From Chitinibacter bivalviorum (GTDB lineage Bacteria; Pseudomonadota; Gammaproteobacteria; Burkholderiales; Chitinibacteraceae): 64,000 nt of DNA. Positions 8,562 through 20,365 of this stretch are shown here, piece after piece (within the stretch, counting starts at the first letter, position 1; each line of letters starts with the position of its first letter). Both the position numbers and the translations under genes were made by a program. Under the pieces are notes generated by a model. That model worked only from the letters and a program-made list of their open reading frames with translations, made no database searches and had not been told where the DNA came from. The stretch spans positions 1,302,001 through 1,366,000 of the forward strand of contig NZ_CP058627.1 of the NCBI RefSeq assembly GCF_013403565.1, in the 5' to 3' direction.

Positions 8562-9338
8562 TTAGCGCACAATACCGCGGGTTGATTGCTCAAAAAACCT
8601 TATAAAAGTATCTAGAGCCTGCTCATGTTTTGCCAAAGCTTGAATTTGACTCACTGCCTCGTCATATGCCAATCCAGATCGATACAAAAGTCGATAGGCA
8701 TTTTTAACTGATTTAATTTCAGCTTCAGTGAAGCCTCGACGCTTCATACCTTCACTATTAAAGCCTCGAGCGATTGCTCGATTGCCTTCGCACATCACAA
8801 ACGGCGGCAAATCTTGCACAATAATTGAGCCACCGCCAGCCATTGCATGATCGCCAATAGTACAAAACTGATGCACAGCAGTTAAACCACCTAAAATGGC
8901 ATAATCACCAATCGTCACATGTCCTGCTAATGTAGCGCAATTAGCCATAATGACATTACTGCCAATAACGCAGTCATGCGCAACGTGCGCATAGGCCATG
9001 ATCCAATTATTGTTGCCTAGTGACGTGAGGCTCTGGTCCTGCGAGGTACCAGTAGAAATTGTTACATTATGAAAGAAGGTATTGTTGTCACCAATAATGA
9101 GGCGTGTAGGTTCATTATTATATTTCTTATCTTGTGGATCACATCCAATAGCGCAATATGGGTGAAAGAAATTATTATTTCCGATGGTTGTATAACCCGA
9201 CACGACACAATGTGACGACACCGTAGTACCGGGTCCAATTGAAACATTAGCGCCAATAATCGAAAAAGCACCAATTGTTACATCGGTAGAAATAATAGCC
9301 GACGGATCCACTATTGCACTTGGATGAATGTTTGCCAT
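8562..9338 (-). CDS. lpxA: UDP-N-acetylglucosamine acyltransferase LpxA
   Basis: First enzyme of lipid A synthesis; transfers a 3-hydroxyacyl chain from ACP to UDP-GlcNAc. It has 258 residues. The N-terminal two thirds are left-handed beta-helix hexapeptide repeats starting IHPSAIVDPSAIISTDVTIG. The segment YAHVAHDCVIGSNVIMANC contains the catalytic His. The C-terminal helices include GFNSEGMKRRGF. It sits between fabZ (16 nt upstream) and lpxB. Confidence 0.97.
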   Translation of the reverse strand: MANIHPSAIVDPSAIISTDVTIGAFSIIGANVSIGPGTTVSSHCVVSGYTTIGNNNFFHPYCAIGCDPQDKKYNNEPTRLIIGDNNTFFHNVTISTGTSQDQSLTSLGNNNWIMAYAHVAHDCVIGSNVIMANCATLAGHVTIGDYAILGGLTAVHQFCTIGDHAMAGGGSIIVQDLPPFVMCEGNRAIARGFNSEGMKRRGFTEAEIKSVKNAYRLLYRSGLAYDEAVSQIQALAKHEQALDTFIRFFEQSTRGIVR

Positions 9339-9354
9339 GAATAAACCTGTTTAA

Positions 9355-9798
9355 TTAAACTTCGCGCTGAGCACACATTAGATCCGCTTCGCAAGCCAAT
9401 TCGTCGCCGACATAAGCCTTCGCGGAATATTTCCAAATACCACGTTTTGACGCTGTAATTTCGGCAACCAATGTCAGTTGATCTCCAGGAACGACCTGAC
9501 GCTTAAAGCGTGCATTGTCAATTCCGGCGTAAAACAGAATGGTATTTTTTGAAGGCGGTGGGTTTATACTTTTAAAAGTTAAAACACCAGCAGCTTGAGC
9601 CAAAGCCTCAAGAATCAATACGCCAGGCATTACAGGGAAATTAGGGAAATGACCTTGAAAAAAAGGCTCATTCATCGTTACATTTTTAATTGCTTTTACG
9701 GATTTTCCGGGCTCCAATTCGAGAACACGATCCACCAACAAAAATGGGTAGCGATGTGGCAAATGCTCCATAATCCCAATAATATCAATTGGCGTCAC
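9355..9798 (-). CDS. fabZ: (3R)-hydroxyacyl-ACP dehydratase FabZ
   Basis: Hot-dog-fold dehydratase of fatty-acid elongation. It has 147 residues. [16 protein letters not shown] precedes the catalytic motif [20 protein letters not shown], giving His50 and Glu64. Its start codon lies within the end of lpxD (14-nt overlap), so the two are tightly coupled. It shares 3-hydroxyacyl-ACP substrates with LpxA and LpxD, which explains the grouping. Confidence 0.97.
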   Translation of the reverse strand: MTPIDIIGIMEHLPHRYPFLLVDRVLELEPGKSVKAIKNVTMNEPFFQGHFPNFPVMPGVLILEALAQAAGVLTFKSINPPPSKNTILFYAGIDNARFKRQVVPGDQLTLVAEITASKRGIWKYSAKAYVGDELACEADLMCAQREV

Positions 9799-10846
9799 AA
9801 TCTTCTCCTTTCTCTAACTGCTTATTTGATAAATTTTTTTCAAGTATTTTGATTTTTTTAGCCAGTTCATCTAGTTTACGGAACTGAACCATATTTCGTA
9901 ACCATTTGCTGTGTGGAACAACCGGAACTCCTGAAGCATAAACACCGGAGTCATCAAGATGATTTGGTACACCACTGCCCGCCAAGATTGTTATGCGATC
10001 TGCAATCTTTATATGTCCAGCAATAAGTACACCGCCACCAATTAGACAATTTTTGCCTACTTCAGTCGAGCCCGCGATACCAGTACATGCAGCAATTGCT
10101 GTGTTGGACCCAATTTTCACATTGTGGGCAATTTGAATTAAATTATCGAGCCTAACTCCAGAATCAATAACCGTATCATCTAAAGCACCGCGATCAATCG
10201 TTGTATTTGCACCTATTTCTACGTCATCGCCAATAACAACACGTCCAATTTGCGGGATACGCTCCCAATGATCTCCCGCCCAAGCATTACCAAAACCATC
10301 AGAGCCAATTACTGCACCGGAGTGAATCAGACATTTTTTGCCAATTACAGTATTTTCATAAATAACCACTCGAGGCATAACAATAGTATTCTCACCAACC
10401 GTGGTATTTTTACCGACAAATGCCCCCGCCTTTAGTTGTACTCCATCTGCAATAACAACACCGTCTTCAACTACAACATGAGCTGCAATTTCGACACCTT
10501 GCGCAATTTTAGCTGTAGGCGCAATGACAGCAGTGGGATGTATTGATTTCGCAGAGACAGGCAATGGATGAAAAAACTGAGCAATCTTTGCAAAATATAA
10601 AGCAGGATCTGAGCAAACGAGATAGGTCTTTGCCGGTGGTAATCCTTCAGCATTTTTAACGAGAACAGCACCTACATCGCTGGACAATAAATCAGGCAGC
10701 AATTTTGCATTTGAAAAAAAACTAATTTTATCCCGTGTTGCATTTTGCAATGATGACACGCCAGATACGACAATATCTTCACCAATTAATGTTAATGCAA
10801 ATTGATTGGCTAATTCAGAAAGCAGCACACTAGAAAATTCATTCAT
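9785..10846 (-). CDS. lpxD: UDP-3-O-(3-hydroxyacyl)glucosamine N-acyltransferase LpxD
   Basis: Third lipid A step; adds the N-linked acyl chain. It has 353 residues. The N-terminal uridine-binding domain is at about 1-100, then hexapeptide-repeat beta-helix ([51 protein letters not shown] with the catalytic His), and a C-terminal helix ([20 protein letters not shown]). It begins immediately after the ompH stop codon. Confidence 0.97.
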   Translation of the reverse strand: MNEFSSVLLSELANQFALTLIGEDIVVSGVSSLQNATRDKISFFSNAKLLPDLLSSDVGAVLVKNAEGLPPAKTYLVCSDPALYFAKIAQFFHPLPVSAKSIHPTAVIAPTAKIAQGVEIAAHVVVEDGVVIADGVQLKAGAFVGKNTTVGENTIVMPRVVIYENTVIGKKCLIHSGAVIGSDGFGNAWAGDHWERIPQIGRVVIGDDVEIGANTTIDRGALDDTVIDSGVRLDNLIQIAHNVKIGSNTAIAACTGIAGSTEVGKNCLIGGGVLIAGHIKIADRITILAGSGVPNHLDDSGVYASGVPVVPHSKWLRNMVQFRKLDELAKKIKILEKNLSNKQLEKGEDCDAN

Positions 10847-11338
10847 TTATTTATCTACCAACTGGCGAAGAACCTTATCAGTCATATCCAATTTTGGATT
10901 TTTGTATAATGCATCTTGTAAAATAAAGTCTAATTTTTCTGACTCGGCTACACTACGCACGGCTATATTCACCCGTTCTTGCAGGCCTGACAATTCTTCA
11001 TTTCGACGCGCATTTAAATCCTCATTAATTTCGCGTTGCATTCGCTGGAAATCTTGATTTAATTTGAGTAATTCGCGCTCTTTTATCCTGCGTTCAGCCT
11101 CAGACAGAGTACCTTTATCCAGTAACTGCTGCATTGCTTTACCCTGTACTGAGACTTTTTGCAGTTCAATACGACGCGGCTCAAATTCTTTTTCCAATTT
11201 TTTCGCAGCTCGCACCGCGGGCGCGGCCTCACGCAAAATACGCTGAATATCAACATAGCCAATTTTTGTGTCCGCTTGCACCATAGAAGATATCAGCGAA
11301 GCAATTATTATTAAAACTACATTAGCAAGCTTTAACAT
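10847..11338 (-). CDS. skp: Periplasmic OMP chaperone Skp/OmpH
   Basis: 163 residues. The Sec signal peptide (MLKLANVVLIIIASLISSMVQA) is followed by TKIGYVDIQRILREAAPAV, the family's conserved start of the mature chain. A long coiled coil (about 45-120) rich in Lys/Glu/Arg forms the tentacles. It chaperones unfolded outer-membrane proteins on their way to BamA, which is encoded 12 nt upstream. Confidence 0.94.
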   Translation of the reverse strand: MLKLANVVLIIIASLISSMVQADTKIGYVDIQRILREAAPAVRAAKKLEKEFEPRRIELQKVSVQGKAMQQLLDKGTLSEAERRIKERELLKLNQDFQRMQREINEDLNARRNEELSGLQERVNIAVRSVAESEKLDFILQDALYKNPKLDMTDKVLRQLVDK

Positions 11339-11350
11339 ATTCTTTGCCTT

Positions 11351-13642
11351 TTAGAATACCTGACCAAGTTGGAATTGGAAGCTTTCCTTACTATCGCCAG
11401 GTTTAGCATTTAATGGATATGCATAAATTAATTTAATCGGTCCAACAGGCGAAATCCATGTAAACGCAGCACCTGTTGAATAACGCAGAGAAGTCGAATC
11501 AATTACCTGCCCATCACCCCAAACATTACCGGCATCCAAAAACACGCTTAATCGCATTGTCTTATCATCTTTCATATTAGGCAATGGACTATATAATTCA
11601 AAGTTATTGACAAACCTGGTTTGCCCACCCATTGAATCTCCATTGTTATCGCGTGGACCTAAAGAACCTGATTTGTAGCCGCGTACCGAATTTACGCCAC
11701 CGGCGAAATAATTTTTATAAAACGGCAATTCACCCGATCCATATCCGCGACCATACCCAGCCTCAATATTCCATACAAATGTAACTGGCGATTTTTCATT
11801 GAATGAATAAAAAAACTGACTTTGAGCAGACAGCTTATAATAAGTTAACTCCGAAGGCGGAATTGCAACATCTGCATTAATTTTACGGTACCACCCCTTT
11901 GTTGGGAAAGTAGCGGAATCACGAGAATCAGATGCCCAGCTCATTACTGCAGAATATGTATCAGATACAGCACCGTACTTACTTAAATAATCATTTACAT
12001 AAGTAGGAGAATTCTGATTTGCGTGAATTTTCAAATTCTCGTAATTCAAGCTTAAACCAAGACTGTTATAGTCACTCGTTGGCATGCCAAAATTAAGGCT
12101 TAAACCTTTCGAATCTGTAGAATAATCACCTAAATTAACTGAATTGGGATCAGTGTTTTTCTGATAAAGACTCCACCCAAAAGCCACACCATCAGTTGTT
12201 GCGTATGGATTACGCATCGACAATGAATAAACTTTTGAAGCTGTACTAGTATTCACATCGACAGAGAAACGTTTGCCTGTCCCCAAGAAATTAGCTTGTG
12301 AAACGGAGACTTGGAAAATTACACCTTCACTTTGCCCATAACCAACACCAAAGTTGAAATTACCCGTTTTTTGCTCTACAACATTTACATTCATATCAAC
12401 CTGATCCACTGCATCAGGCACAATTGGCGTATCAATATTTACTTCAGAGAAATAACCTAAATTTTGCAGACGCTCTTTAGAGCGTTTTACCTTAGATAAG
12501 TCGTATTCTGCAGATTCCATTTGCCTTAATTCACGGCGGATAACTTCATCTCGCGTCAGACTATTCCCGTAAACATTAATCCGTCGGATATTTGTTTTCT
12601 TACCTGGATCAACCATGACAGTGAAGTTCACTGTTTTGCTTTCTTCGTCAATTTCAGGTAACGGATTAACATTAGCAAAAGCATAACCATGATTACCGAG
12701 CATATTTGAAATAGCTAGGCCAGACTTATTCGTGTCTTCGCGTGAGTAAACCTGCCCTGTTTTTAGCAGTAGTAATGCTTTTGCTGGCTCTTGGAACTCA
12801 GCTAATGTACTGCTGAGCGTTACTTTCCCTACTTTATACTGAGCACCCTCGTTGATATTAACCGTGAGGAACATTTCTGTCTTATCTTCAGACAATGCCA
12901 CTGCAGTAGACTCAATGGCAAATTTAATATAACCATTGTCTAAATACATCGATTTGATTTGTTCCAAATCGGCGGCAAATTTTTGCTTTGAGTATTGATC
13001 CGTTTTCGTATACCAAGTAATCCAGTTACTTGTGGTCAAACCCAATGCACGTAATAACTCGCTATCTGAATAAACGGTATTTCCTACAAAGTTTATACCT
13101 TTGATGAGAGCGACATCACCCTCAGAAATATCCACCTGAATACCAACTCGATTTCGCTCTAGTTTGGTAACAGTTGCTTTAATTTCAACCGAATATCGGC
13201 CACGAGCATAATACTGTTGTTTTAATTCATTAATGGCCGCGTCCAATGCTTCCTGCTGAAAGATTTGGCTATCAGCTAAATTCTGGCCTTGGAAAGCTTT
13301 TTTAATCTGATCTTTTTCGATCAGTTTTGCTCCATTGATATTGATCTGTGAAATAGTTGGACGCTCGTCCACTGTGACAACCAATATATCTTTATCCACT
13401 TCAATTCGAACATCATCGAAAAAACCGGTTGCAAACAAGGAGCGAATCGCTTGACTCGCTTTTGCATCATCGAAATTTTCACCGACCTTCACGCCCAAGT
13501 AGTTAAATACTGTACCGGCATCAGTTCGTTGCAACCCTTCTACGCGGATGTCCCGCACGGTGAATGAATCAAAAGCCAAAGCGCTCAGGCTCAGACTAGC
13601 AAGTGCTGCACTTAGCAGCAGGTACATAGGCTTAAATTTCAT
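11351..13642 (-). CDS. bamA: Outer-membrane protein assembly factor BamA
   Basis: 763 residues. Signal peptide 1-23 (cleaved after ALA), five POTRA domains (about 24-420; the first begins FTVRDIRVEGLQRTDAGTVF) and a 16-strand C-terminal barrel (about 425-763). The loop-6 motif VRGYKSGSLGPRD and the terminal aromatic signature (FQFQLGQVF) are present. It is the catalytic core of the Bam machine; bamB lies elsewhere in this window at 46.5 kb. It sits between rseP (28-nt gap) and skp. Confidence 0.97.
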   Translation of the reverse strand: MKFKPMYLLLSAALASLSLSALAFDSFTVRDIRVEGLQRTDAGTVFNYLGVKVGENFDDAKASQAIRSLFATGFFDDVRIEVDKDILVVTVDERPTISQININGAKLIEKDQIKKAFQGQNLADSQIFQQEALDAAINELKQQYYARGRYSVEIKATVTKLERNRVGIQVDISEGDVALIKGINFVGNTVYSDSELLRALGLTTSNWITWYTKTDQYSKQKFAADLEQIKSMYLDNGYIKFAIESTAVALSEDKTEMFLTVNINEGAQYKVGKVTLSSTLAEFQEPAKALLLLKTGQVYSREDTNKSGLAISNMLGNHGYAFANVNPLPEIDEESKTVNFTVMVDPGKKTNIRRINVYGNSLTRDEVIRRELRQMESAEYDLSKVKRSKERLQNLGYFSEVNIDTPIVPDAVDQVDMNVNVVEQKTGNFNFGVGYGQSEGVIFQVSVSQANFLGTGKRFSVDVNTSTASKVYSLSMRNPYATTDGVAFGWSLYQKNTDPNSVNLGDYSTDSKGLSLNFGMPTSDYNSLGLSLNYENLKIHANQNSPTYVNDYLSKYGAVSDTYSAVMSWASDSRDSATFPTKGWYRKINADVAIPPSELTYYKLSAQSQFFYSFNEKSPVTFVWNIEAGYGRGYGSGELPFYKNYFAGGVNSVRGYKSGSLGPRDNNGDSMGGQTRFVNNFELYSPLPNMKDDKTMRLSVFLDAGNVWGDGQVIDSTSLRYSTGAAFTWISPVGPIKLIYAYPLNAKPGDSKESFQFQLGQVF

Positions 13643-13669
13643 TTTGATCGGCTGTGAGAAAGTAAATGA

Positions 13670-15028
13670 TTAACCCTGAAGCAGGCGAGTCGCATCGTTA
13701 AACAAAGCGAGCGCCATTAACATGAGCAAAAGAGAGAGGCCAATTTTCTGCAACCACTCGGTAACAAGCAAGGACACTGTTTTGCCTGTAACTAGTTCGT
13801 AGCTATGATACAGCAAATGTCCGCCATCCAGAATCGGTACGGGTAGCAGATTCAATACGCCCAAACTGATACTGATCAGCGCTAAAAATTGCAGATAGGC
13901 CAACCAGCCAATTGATGCGCTTTGTCCTGCATATTCAGCAATTCCCAGCGGCCCACTCACTTGTTTTGGTGAAATAGCACCAGTGAGCATTTTGCCAAAC
14001 ATGCGCACAGTCATCACCGACATTTGATAGGTTTTAACGACACCCATGTGCAAGGCGTCAAGTAAACCTAATTTGACCTTAACCGCTTGCTGCGCATTTT
14101 TTGCAGAGTCAGACTCAGGCGCCAAGCCTAGACGAGGGCGTAATTGGCCATCGGAATCTTGCATCTTGGGTTTTGCCGTCAGCATCAGGTTCTGCTGCTG
14201 GCGCTTAATTTCCAATTGAAGATCTTTATGTCCTAGCTTTAAAACCAAAGCCTGTACATCAGACCAATCGTGCACTGGATTTTGATTGATTGCTAAAATT
14301 TCATCACCAACTTTCACGCCAGCCAAATCTGCAGCGCCCTGCGGCTGAACAAAAGCGACAATGCGTTGGCTAGCAAAGGGTGAAATACCAATGCGGCTAA
14401 GCAAACGTTGGTCAAATTGCTCGGCCTTAAGGCTAGACAACGATAACACTAATTGCCGTTCTTGCTTGTGAGCATCACGAACGCCGATTGTGACTTCAGG
14501 TTCACCCGCATAATCAAACAACTCAACTTGTAGCTGATCCCAAGTGTCTATTGTATTTTTACCTACTTGGGTAATTTGATCACCACTTTTGAACCCAGCT
14601 TGCTGCGCAATACTGCCGGGCATGACCGTGGCAACTTGAGCCTTAATGCTATCGACGCCATGCAAATAGCAGGCCGTAAATGCCAAAACTGCAAATAATA
14701 GGTTGGCAAAAGGTCCGGCAAACACCACCGCCATTTTCTTTAACGGATGTTGTCGATTAAAAGCCTTGGCTTGGACATTGCTCGCAACTGGCGCTTCATT
14801 TTCATCCATCATGCGCACAAAACCGCCCAATGGAATCATCGCAATTTGCCAAGTTGTATCACCGCGCTTCCATTGGAGAATGGGCTTACCAAAACCAATT
14901 GAAAAGGTTAATACCCCTACCCCGCATTTCTTTGCAACCCAGTAATGGCCATATTCATGGACAAATACCAGCAAAGCAATTGCAAATAGGAAGGAAAAAA
15001 AGGTAAGCATAGTCGCACTTAGCTCCAA
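13670..15028 (-). CDS. rseP: Site-2 intramembrane zinc protease RseP
   Basis: 452 residues. The zinc motif HEYGH gives His24, Glu25 and His28 in the first membrane helix; the third ligand lies in [13 protein letters not shown] (about 395-407). Two PDZ domains lie between (about 115-190 and 205-285). The family cleaves anti-sigma factors such as RseA and clears signal-peptide remnants. The gene overlaps the dxr stop by 10 nt. Confidence 0.96.
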   Translation of the reverse strand: MELSATMLTFFSFLFAIALLVFVHEYGHYWVAKKCGVGVLTFSIGFGKPILQWKRGDTTWQIAMIPLGGFVRMMDENEAPVASNVQAKAFNRQHPLKKMAVVFAGPFANLLFAVLAFTACYLHGVDSIKAQVATVMPGSIAQQAGFKSGDQITQVGKNTIDTWDQLQVELFDYAGEPEVTIGVRDAHKQERQLVLSLSSLKAEQFDQRLLSRIGISPFASQRIVAFVQPQGAADLAGVKVGDEILAINQNPVHDWSDVQALVLKLGHKDLQLEIKRQQQNLMLTAKPKMQDSDGQLRPRLGLAPESDSAKNAQQAVKVKLGLLDALHMGVVKTYQMSVMTVRMFGKMLTGAISPKQVSGPLGIAEYAGQSASIGWLAYLQFLALISISLGVLNLLPVPILDGGHLLYHSYELVTGKTVSLLVTEWLQKIGLSLLLMLMALALFNDATRLLQG

Positions 15029-16224
15029 GCAGCTACAGTAGCTATCGCAGTTTTTCGCGCGGCCTGATCTGCCTGCAATAAGGACTCTAAACTTTCATCG
15101 GACAAACCCGCATGACGATTTAGCGTCGATTCGATTAGCTCAGGAATTTGGGTGAACGCGATTTTCTTAGCCAAGAAGCTTTCAACGGCAATTTCATTGG
15201 CGGCGTTCAACACCGCTGGCGCAGCGCCACCTTGGCGGATTGCGTTATAAGCCAATCCTAGGCATGGAAAACGTAGCATGTCGGGCGCTTCAAAATCAAG
15301 CCTTGCAATACTAAACAAATCCAGTGGCTTTACACCGGCTTCAATACGCTCGGGATAGGCCAAACCATAGGCAATCGGTGTTCGCATATCGGGCGAACCT
15401 AATTGAGCAATCACAGAACCATCTCGGTATTGCACCATAGAATGAATCACACTCTGCGGATGCACTACAACCTCAATCGCATCGAGGGGCGCATTAAACA
15501 GCCAATGCGCTTCAATCACTTCCAAGCCCTTATTCATCAAGCTCGCCGAATCCACCGAAATCTTGCGCCCCATCGACCAATTGGGATGCTTAATGGCTTC
15601 TTCTGGGGTAATCGATGAGAGATCTGAGAGTGCGCGCGTGCGAAATGGCCCGCCCGATGCGGTGAGCAATAGTTTTTCAATGCCCGCAGCAGCAAAGCTA
15701 CTTTGGTAAGGAAGTTCACGAAACTCAATAGGCAACGATTGGTAGATCGCATTATGTTCGCTATCAATCGGCAGCAACTCAGCACCTGATTGCGTAATAG
15801 CATCCATAAATAATTTACCCGCCAGCACGAGTGTTTCTTTATTGGCTAGCAGTACGCGTTTACCAGCTTTTGCTGCGGCCAGAGTAGCAGGCATGCCTGC
15901 TGCACCCACAATGGCAGCCATCACCGTATCAACTTCACTCGCAACAGCGATTTCAATTAAAGCAGCCTCCCCCACCAATACTTCTGCTTTAATTTGGCGC
16001 AAGACCAAATCTTGTCGCACTAATTGTGCATTTTGCTCTGTAAGTACAACGATGAATTTCGGATGAAATTGCGCTGCGATTTCAACCAATTTGTCACATT
16101 GTGACGCGCCTGATATTGCAAAAACCTCATAGCGTTCAGGATGACGTGCGATGACATCTAAGGTGCTTTGGCCAATACTTCCTGTGGCACCTAAAATGCT
16201 GACCACGCGCTTTTTACTTTGCAT
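15019..16224 (-). CDS. dxr: 1-deoxy-D-xylulose-5-phosphate reductoisomerase
   Basis: First committed step of the MEP isoprenoid pathway, NADPH-dependent. It has 401 residues from the chosen ATG ([18 protein letters not shown]); a TTG seven codons upstream is also open, but AGG lies seven bases before this ATG. Motifs: the nucleotide-binding [36 protein letters not shown] (metal-binding Asp/Glu) and LTASGGPFR. Flanked by cdsA and rseP. ispG of the same pathway is at 49.6 kb. Confidence 0.97.
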   Translation of the reverse strand: MQSKKRVVSILGATGSIGQSTLDVIARHPERYEVFAISGASQCDKLVEIAAQFHPKFIVVLTEQNAQLVRQDLVLRQIKAEVLVGEAALIEIAVASEVDTVMAAIVGAAGMPATLAAAKAGKRVLLANKETLVLAGKLFMDAITQSGAELLPIDSEHNAIYQSLPIEFRELPYQSSFAAAGIEKLLLTASGGPFRTRALSDLSSITPEEAIKHPNWSMGRKISVDSASLMNKGLEVIEAHWLFNAPLDAIEVVVHPQSVIHSMVQYRDGSVIAQLGSPDMRTPIAYGLAYPERIEAGVKPLDLFSIARLDFEAPDMLRFPCLGLAYNAIRQGGAAPAVLNAANEIAVESFLAKKIAFTQIPELIESTLNRHAGLSDESLESLLQADQAARKTAIATVAAWS

Positions 16225-16257
16225 ATGACAACCTATTTCCAACAAACTGGGTATCGA

Positions 16258-17079
16258 TCAGATATATTGCGCCAGATAAATCGCAGCACTCACGGGCAAA
16301 ATAGCCAATAAACTATCAATGCGATCAAGCACACCGCCATGCCCAGGCAACAGACTACTACTGTCTTTCATGCCTGCTTGGCGCTTAAACAAGGATTCAA
16401 TTAAATCGCCCATCACACTTACGGCAGTCAATACCAGTGCAATAATCAACCAGCCAACTACTTGGGCAGCATCGGAGTTTAGCGCGGGAACGGACGAAAA
16501 CAGCAGAAAAGGCTTTGGTAATAATTGCACGTAGATCACGACAGCCAATGTGCCGCCAAAAACACCTTCCCAGCTTTTGCCAGGGCTGATGCTGGGGGCC
16601 AATTTTCTCTTACCAAAAGCTTTGCCGGTAAAATAAGCAAAAGTATCCGCAATCCACGCGATCATCATAACCGCCAATAATGTCCAACCATCGGGATGTA
16701 AAATCACCATGGACATAGCTGCGGGGGTCAAAATGAGTAGGCCCAATAGCGCATTTAAATTACCCGCATTGGCTAAGATCCATTTCTTTTTAAGCCAAAA
16801 GGGCACCGCCAGTAGCCAGAATATGGCGGAAGCAAAGATCAAACCGATTCTGAGTTCTAACGGCAAAAAGTACCATAGCAACAGAAAAACAGCGGGCACT
16901 ATAAGTGGATAGAGCTTAGCGAGCGACCCATTCATTGCTGCGAGACGCTGCCATTCCCAAGCGGCAAACCCCAATAAAGCGGCACAAAAGAGTACCCAAT
17001 ATTGTGGCGGTAGCATAAACATATCAAGCAAGATGATAGGTAATAAAACGCAGGCCGTGATAATGCGTGTTTTTAGCAT
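16258..17079 (-). CDS. cdsA: Phosphatidate cytidylyltransferase CdsA
   Basis: Makes CDP-diacylglycerol for phospholipid synthesis. It has 273 residues with about eight membrane segments. The family signature near the C-terminus reads SLFKRQAGMKDSSSLLPGHG with the Lys-Asp pair and HGG. DTFAYFTGKAFGKRKLAPSI is also typical. It follows uppS by 3 nt. Confidence 0.96.
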   Translation of the reverse strand: MLKTRIITACVLLPIILLDMFMLPPQYWVLFCAALLGFAAWEWQRLAAMNGSLAKLYPLIVPAVFLLLWYFLPLELRIGLIFASAIFWLLAVPFWLKKKWILANAGNLNALLGLLILTPAAMSMVILHPDGWTLLAVMMIAWIADTFAYFTGKAFGKRKLAPSISPGKSWEGVFGGTLAVVIYVQLLPKPFLLFSSVPALNSDAAQVVGWLIIALVLTAVSVMGDLIESLFKRQAGMKDSSSLLPGHGGVLDRIDSLLAILPVSAAIYLAQYI

Positions 17080-17082
17080 GGT

Positions 17083-17838
17083 TTACTCGCTCAGCTGTTC
17101 GCTAATTCGACCAAAACGTCGTTCGCGCTGCTGATACCACGCAATTGATTCAATTAACTGGGTACGCCCAAACTCAGGCCAAGCCAAGTCGGTAAAATAT
17201 AACTCGGTGTAGGCCAATTGCCACAGCAAAAAGTTGCTAATCCTTTGTTCACCGCCAGTCCGAATAAAGAGATCTGGATCTGGCGCATAGGACATTGCTA
17301 AATAAGGCTGCAGGTCTTGCTCAGTATACGTCGTGAGCATCGCAGGATTTAGCGTCAACAACTGCCTAGTGGCCTGCATAATATCCCAATGACCACCATA
17401 ATCTGCTGCGATAGTTAGGCATAAACCTGTGTTAGCTGCCGTTTTTGCCTCAGCCGACTCGATCATTGCAACCAAATCAGCGGAGAACTTTTCGCGACGG
17501 CCAATTATTTTTAGGCGAATATTATTACGCATCATGCGTTCAATTTCGCCCTCTAACACCTGCAAGAACAAGCCCATTAGGAACGTGACTTCGTCGGCAG
17601 GACGACGCCAATTCTCACTTGAAAAGGCAAAAACGGTCAAATAGCCGATTTTTAACTCATCACAAGCACGAATCACATCTCGCAAAGCATCAACGCCTTT
17701 TTTGTGCCCATAAACCCTTGGCATCATGCGTTTTTTTGCCCAACGACCATTACCATCCATAATCACCGCGATGTGCTGCGGCATTTTGCCATTGAGAGCA
17801 TCCAAAGATTGCTCACTGGCACGATTAAACAAAGCCAC
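17083..17838 (-). CDS. uppS: Undecaprenyl diphosphate synthase (cis-prenyltransferase)
   Basis: Makes the C55 lipid carrier for peptidoglycan and other glycans. It has 251 residues. HIAVIMDGNGRWAKKR (22-37) contains the catalytic Asp28, followed by GHKKGVDALRDVIRAC. The C-terminal signature IRTGGEQRISNFLLWQLAYT contains the pyrophosphate-binding Arg. Between frr (17-nt gap) and cdsA. Confidence 0.97.
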   Translation of the reverse strand: MALFNRASEQSLDALNGKMPQHIAVIMDGNGRWAKKRMMPRVYGHKKGVDALRDVIRACDELKIGYLTVFAFSSENWRRPADEVTFLMGLFLQVLEGEIERMMRNNIRLKIIGRREKFSADLVAMIESAEAKTAANTGLCLTIAADYGGHWDIMQATRQLLTLNPAMLTTYTEQDLQPYLAMSYAPDPDLFIRTGGEQRISNFLLWQLAYTELYFTDLAWPEFGRTQLIESIAWYQQRERRFGRISEQLSE

Positions 17839-17855
17839 GTTCTACCGCCTTTCGA

Positions 17856-18413
17856 TTAAACAGTCAGCAATTCTTTTTCTTTATCAGCCAACTGGCGATC
17901 TAGATCGGCAATGTATTTATCAGTCAATTTTTGGATATCATCTTGACCACGGCGCTCATCATCTTCAGAGATTTCTTTATCTTTCAAAGCGCGCTTGAGT
18001 TGATCATTCGCATCGCGGCGTACATTTCGCACCGCCACACGTGCATCTTCAGTTTCACCACGAACCACCTTGATGAGGTCTTTGCGACGCTCTTCAGTCA
18101 GCATTGGCATTGGGACACGAATCAATTCGCCCTGAGTTGCTGGGTTCAAACCCAGATCGCAATCGCGAATGGCTTTTTCTACTTTGCCAACCATATTTTT
18201 TTCATAGGGTTGCGCGCCAATCGTGCGCGAGTCAATCAGGGTAATATTCGCTACTTGATTAACAGGTACCATGCTACCGTAATACTCGACTTGCACATGA
18301 TCAAGCAAGCCAGTGTGCGCGCGACCGGTACGGATCTTTGTTAAATCAGTTTTTAATTTATCGGCCGTTTTGGCCATTTTTTCTTCGGTTGATTTTTTGA
18401 TATCAGCGATCAT
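17856..18413 (-). CDS. frr: Ribosome recycling factor
   Basis: Splits post-termination ribosomes with EF-G. It has 185 residues, the standard length. The start [20 protein letters not shown] and the motif [20 protein letters not shown] are conserved, as is the C-terminal helical bundle. It lies 112 nt downstream of pyrH. Confidence 0.98.
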   Translation of the reverse strand: MIADIKKSTEEKMAKTADKLKTDLTKIRTGRAHTGLLDHVQVEYYGSMVPVNQVANITLIDSRTIGAQPYEKNMVGKVEKAIRDCDLGLNPATQGELIRVPMPMLTEERRKDLIKVVRGETEDARVAVRNVRRDANDQLKRALKDKEISEDDERRGQDDIQKLTDKYIADLDRQLADKEKELLTV

Positions 18414-18525
18414 TTTCGATAACCTCTACAACGAATAAGCAAGAAAGCAGCTTGCAATAAAAAACAGGCGGGATTATACCCCGCCCGTCGTGATGGGTTT
18501 AAACCATCTTGAGTTCGATACAATC

Positions 18526-19254
<729 letters not shown>

Positions 19255-19316
19255 TTATTAGATTACTCGGGCGTGGTCGTGTAGTAGTCATAACAACGCT
19301 GCGCGCATGGTCGTAG

Positions 19317-19344
19317 AAACGCCGCGCTTGGTGGCGCGGCGTTT
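19317..19344 (-). terminator. GC-rich hairpin between tsf and pyrH
   Basis: Perfect 11-bp stem AAACGCCGCGC / GCGCGGCGTTT around a 6-nt loop in the 141-nt tsf-pyrH gap. Only three T follow on the minus strand, so termination would be weak. A second copy of GCGCGGCGTT at 19356-19365 could pair with the same left arm, giving two mutually exclusive hairpins. It may lower pyrH expression relative to tsf, or protect the tsf 3' end. Confidence 0.55.
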
Positions 19345-19386
19345 ACAATCAATCTGCGCGGCGTTAATTCAGTCTAATTTATAGAC

Positions 19387-20271
19387 TTAAAGTTGTGCTG
19401 CTGCAGCAACTTCAGCGGCGTAATCAACCACTTTCTTCTCAATGCCTTCACCCACGGTGAACATTGTGAATGCAGTAACAGTTGCGCCATTAGCTTTAAC
19501 CAATTGCTCGATAGTTTGCTTGCCGTCTTCCGCTTTAATGAACACTTGGTTCAACAAAGTCACTTCTTTCAGGAATTTAGCAACGGTACCATCAGCAATT
19601 TTTTCCAACATTTCTGCTGGTTTGCCAGATTCTTTAGCACGTTCGATTGCAACGCGACGCTCAGTTTCAACCAACTCAGCATCAACACCTGAAGCATCCA
19701 GTGCTTTTGGTTTGCTTGCAGCAATGTGCATTGCCAAATCACGGCCCAATTGCTCGTCGCCGCCAGTCACGTCAACCAATACACCGATTTTCGCGCCGTG
19801 CAGGTAAGCAGCCAATTGACCCGCAGTTTCGTAACGTACGAAACGACGCAAAGTCATGTTCTCGCCCAACTTAGCGATAATCGCGTTGCGAGCTTCTTCA
19901 ACTGTTTCGCCAGAATCAGTTTTAACCGCGCCCAATGCAGCAACATCAGCTGGGTTAGCAGTTGCAACCGCTTTAGCACATGCTTTAGCGAAGGCAACGA
20001 AGTTTTCATCTTTACCAACGAAGTCTGTTTCACAGTTTACTTCGATGATCGCGCCTACTTTTTTGTCATCAGAAATGTAAGCAACAACAGTACCTTCAGC
20101 AGCAGTACGACCTGCCATTTTAGATGCTTTGTTACCAGACTTGATGCGCAAAACTTCTTCAGCTTTTTTGATATCGCCATCAGCTTCAACCAGTGCTTTT
20201 TTGCACTCCATCATGCCAAGGCCAGTCAGTTCGCGCAGTTCGCCAACCATTTTTGCAGTAATCGCAGCCAT
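19387..20271 (-). CDS. tsf: Translation elongation factor Ts
   Basis: Nucleotide exchange factor for EF-Tu. It has 294 residues. The N-terminal UBA-like domain ([20 protein letters not shown]) is followed by [19 protein letters not shown], and the core has [15 protein letters not shown]. It follows rpsB with an intervening terminator hairpin. Confidence 0.98.
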   Translation of the reverse strand: MAAITAKMVGELRELTGLGMMECKKALVEADGDIKKAEEVLRIKSGNKASKMAGRTAAEGTVVAYISDDKKVGAIIEVNCETDFVGKDENFVAFAKACAKAVATANPADVAALGAVKTDSGETVEEARNAIIAKLGENMTLRRFVRYETAGQLAAYLHGAKIGVLVDVTGGDEQLGRDLAMHIAASKPKALDASGVDAELVETERRVAIERAKESGKPAEMLEKIADGTVAKFLKEVTLLNQVFIKAEDGKQTIEQLVKANGATVTAFTMFTVGEGIEKKVVDYAAEVAAAAQL

Positions 20272-20316
20272 GAATTTCTCCTGAATAAGGACTTCAGTTT
20301 ATTAGGTCAATGTTAC

Positions 20317-20342
20317 AAAAAAGGGGCGAAACGCCCCTTTTT
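20317..20342 (-). terminator. Intrinsic terminator/attenuator between rpsB and tsf
   Basis: An 11-bp stem (AAAAAGGGGCG / CGCCCCTTTTT) with an AAA loop and a run of six T on the minus strand. It lies in the 94-nt rpsB-tsf gap. Partial termination here would set the ratio of S2 to EF-Ts; an rpsB-tsf intergenic terminator is also known in enterobacteria. Confidence 0.85.
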
Positions 20343-20365
20343 GATGTTTTCGCTTGTCGCTAGAA

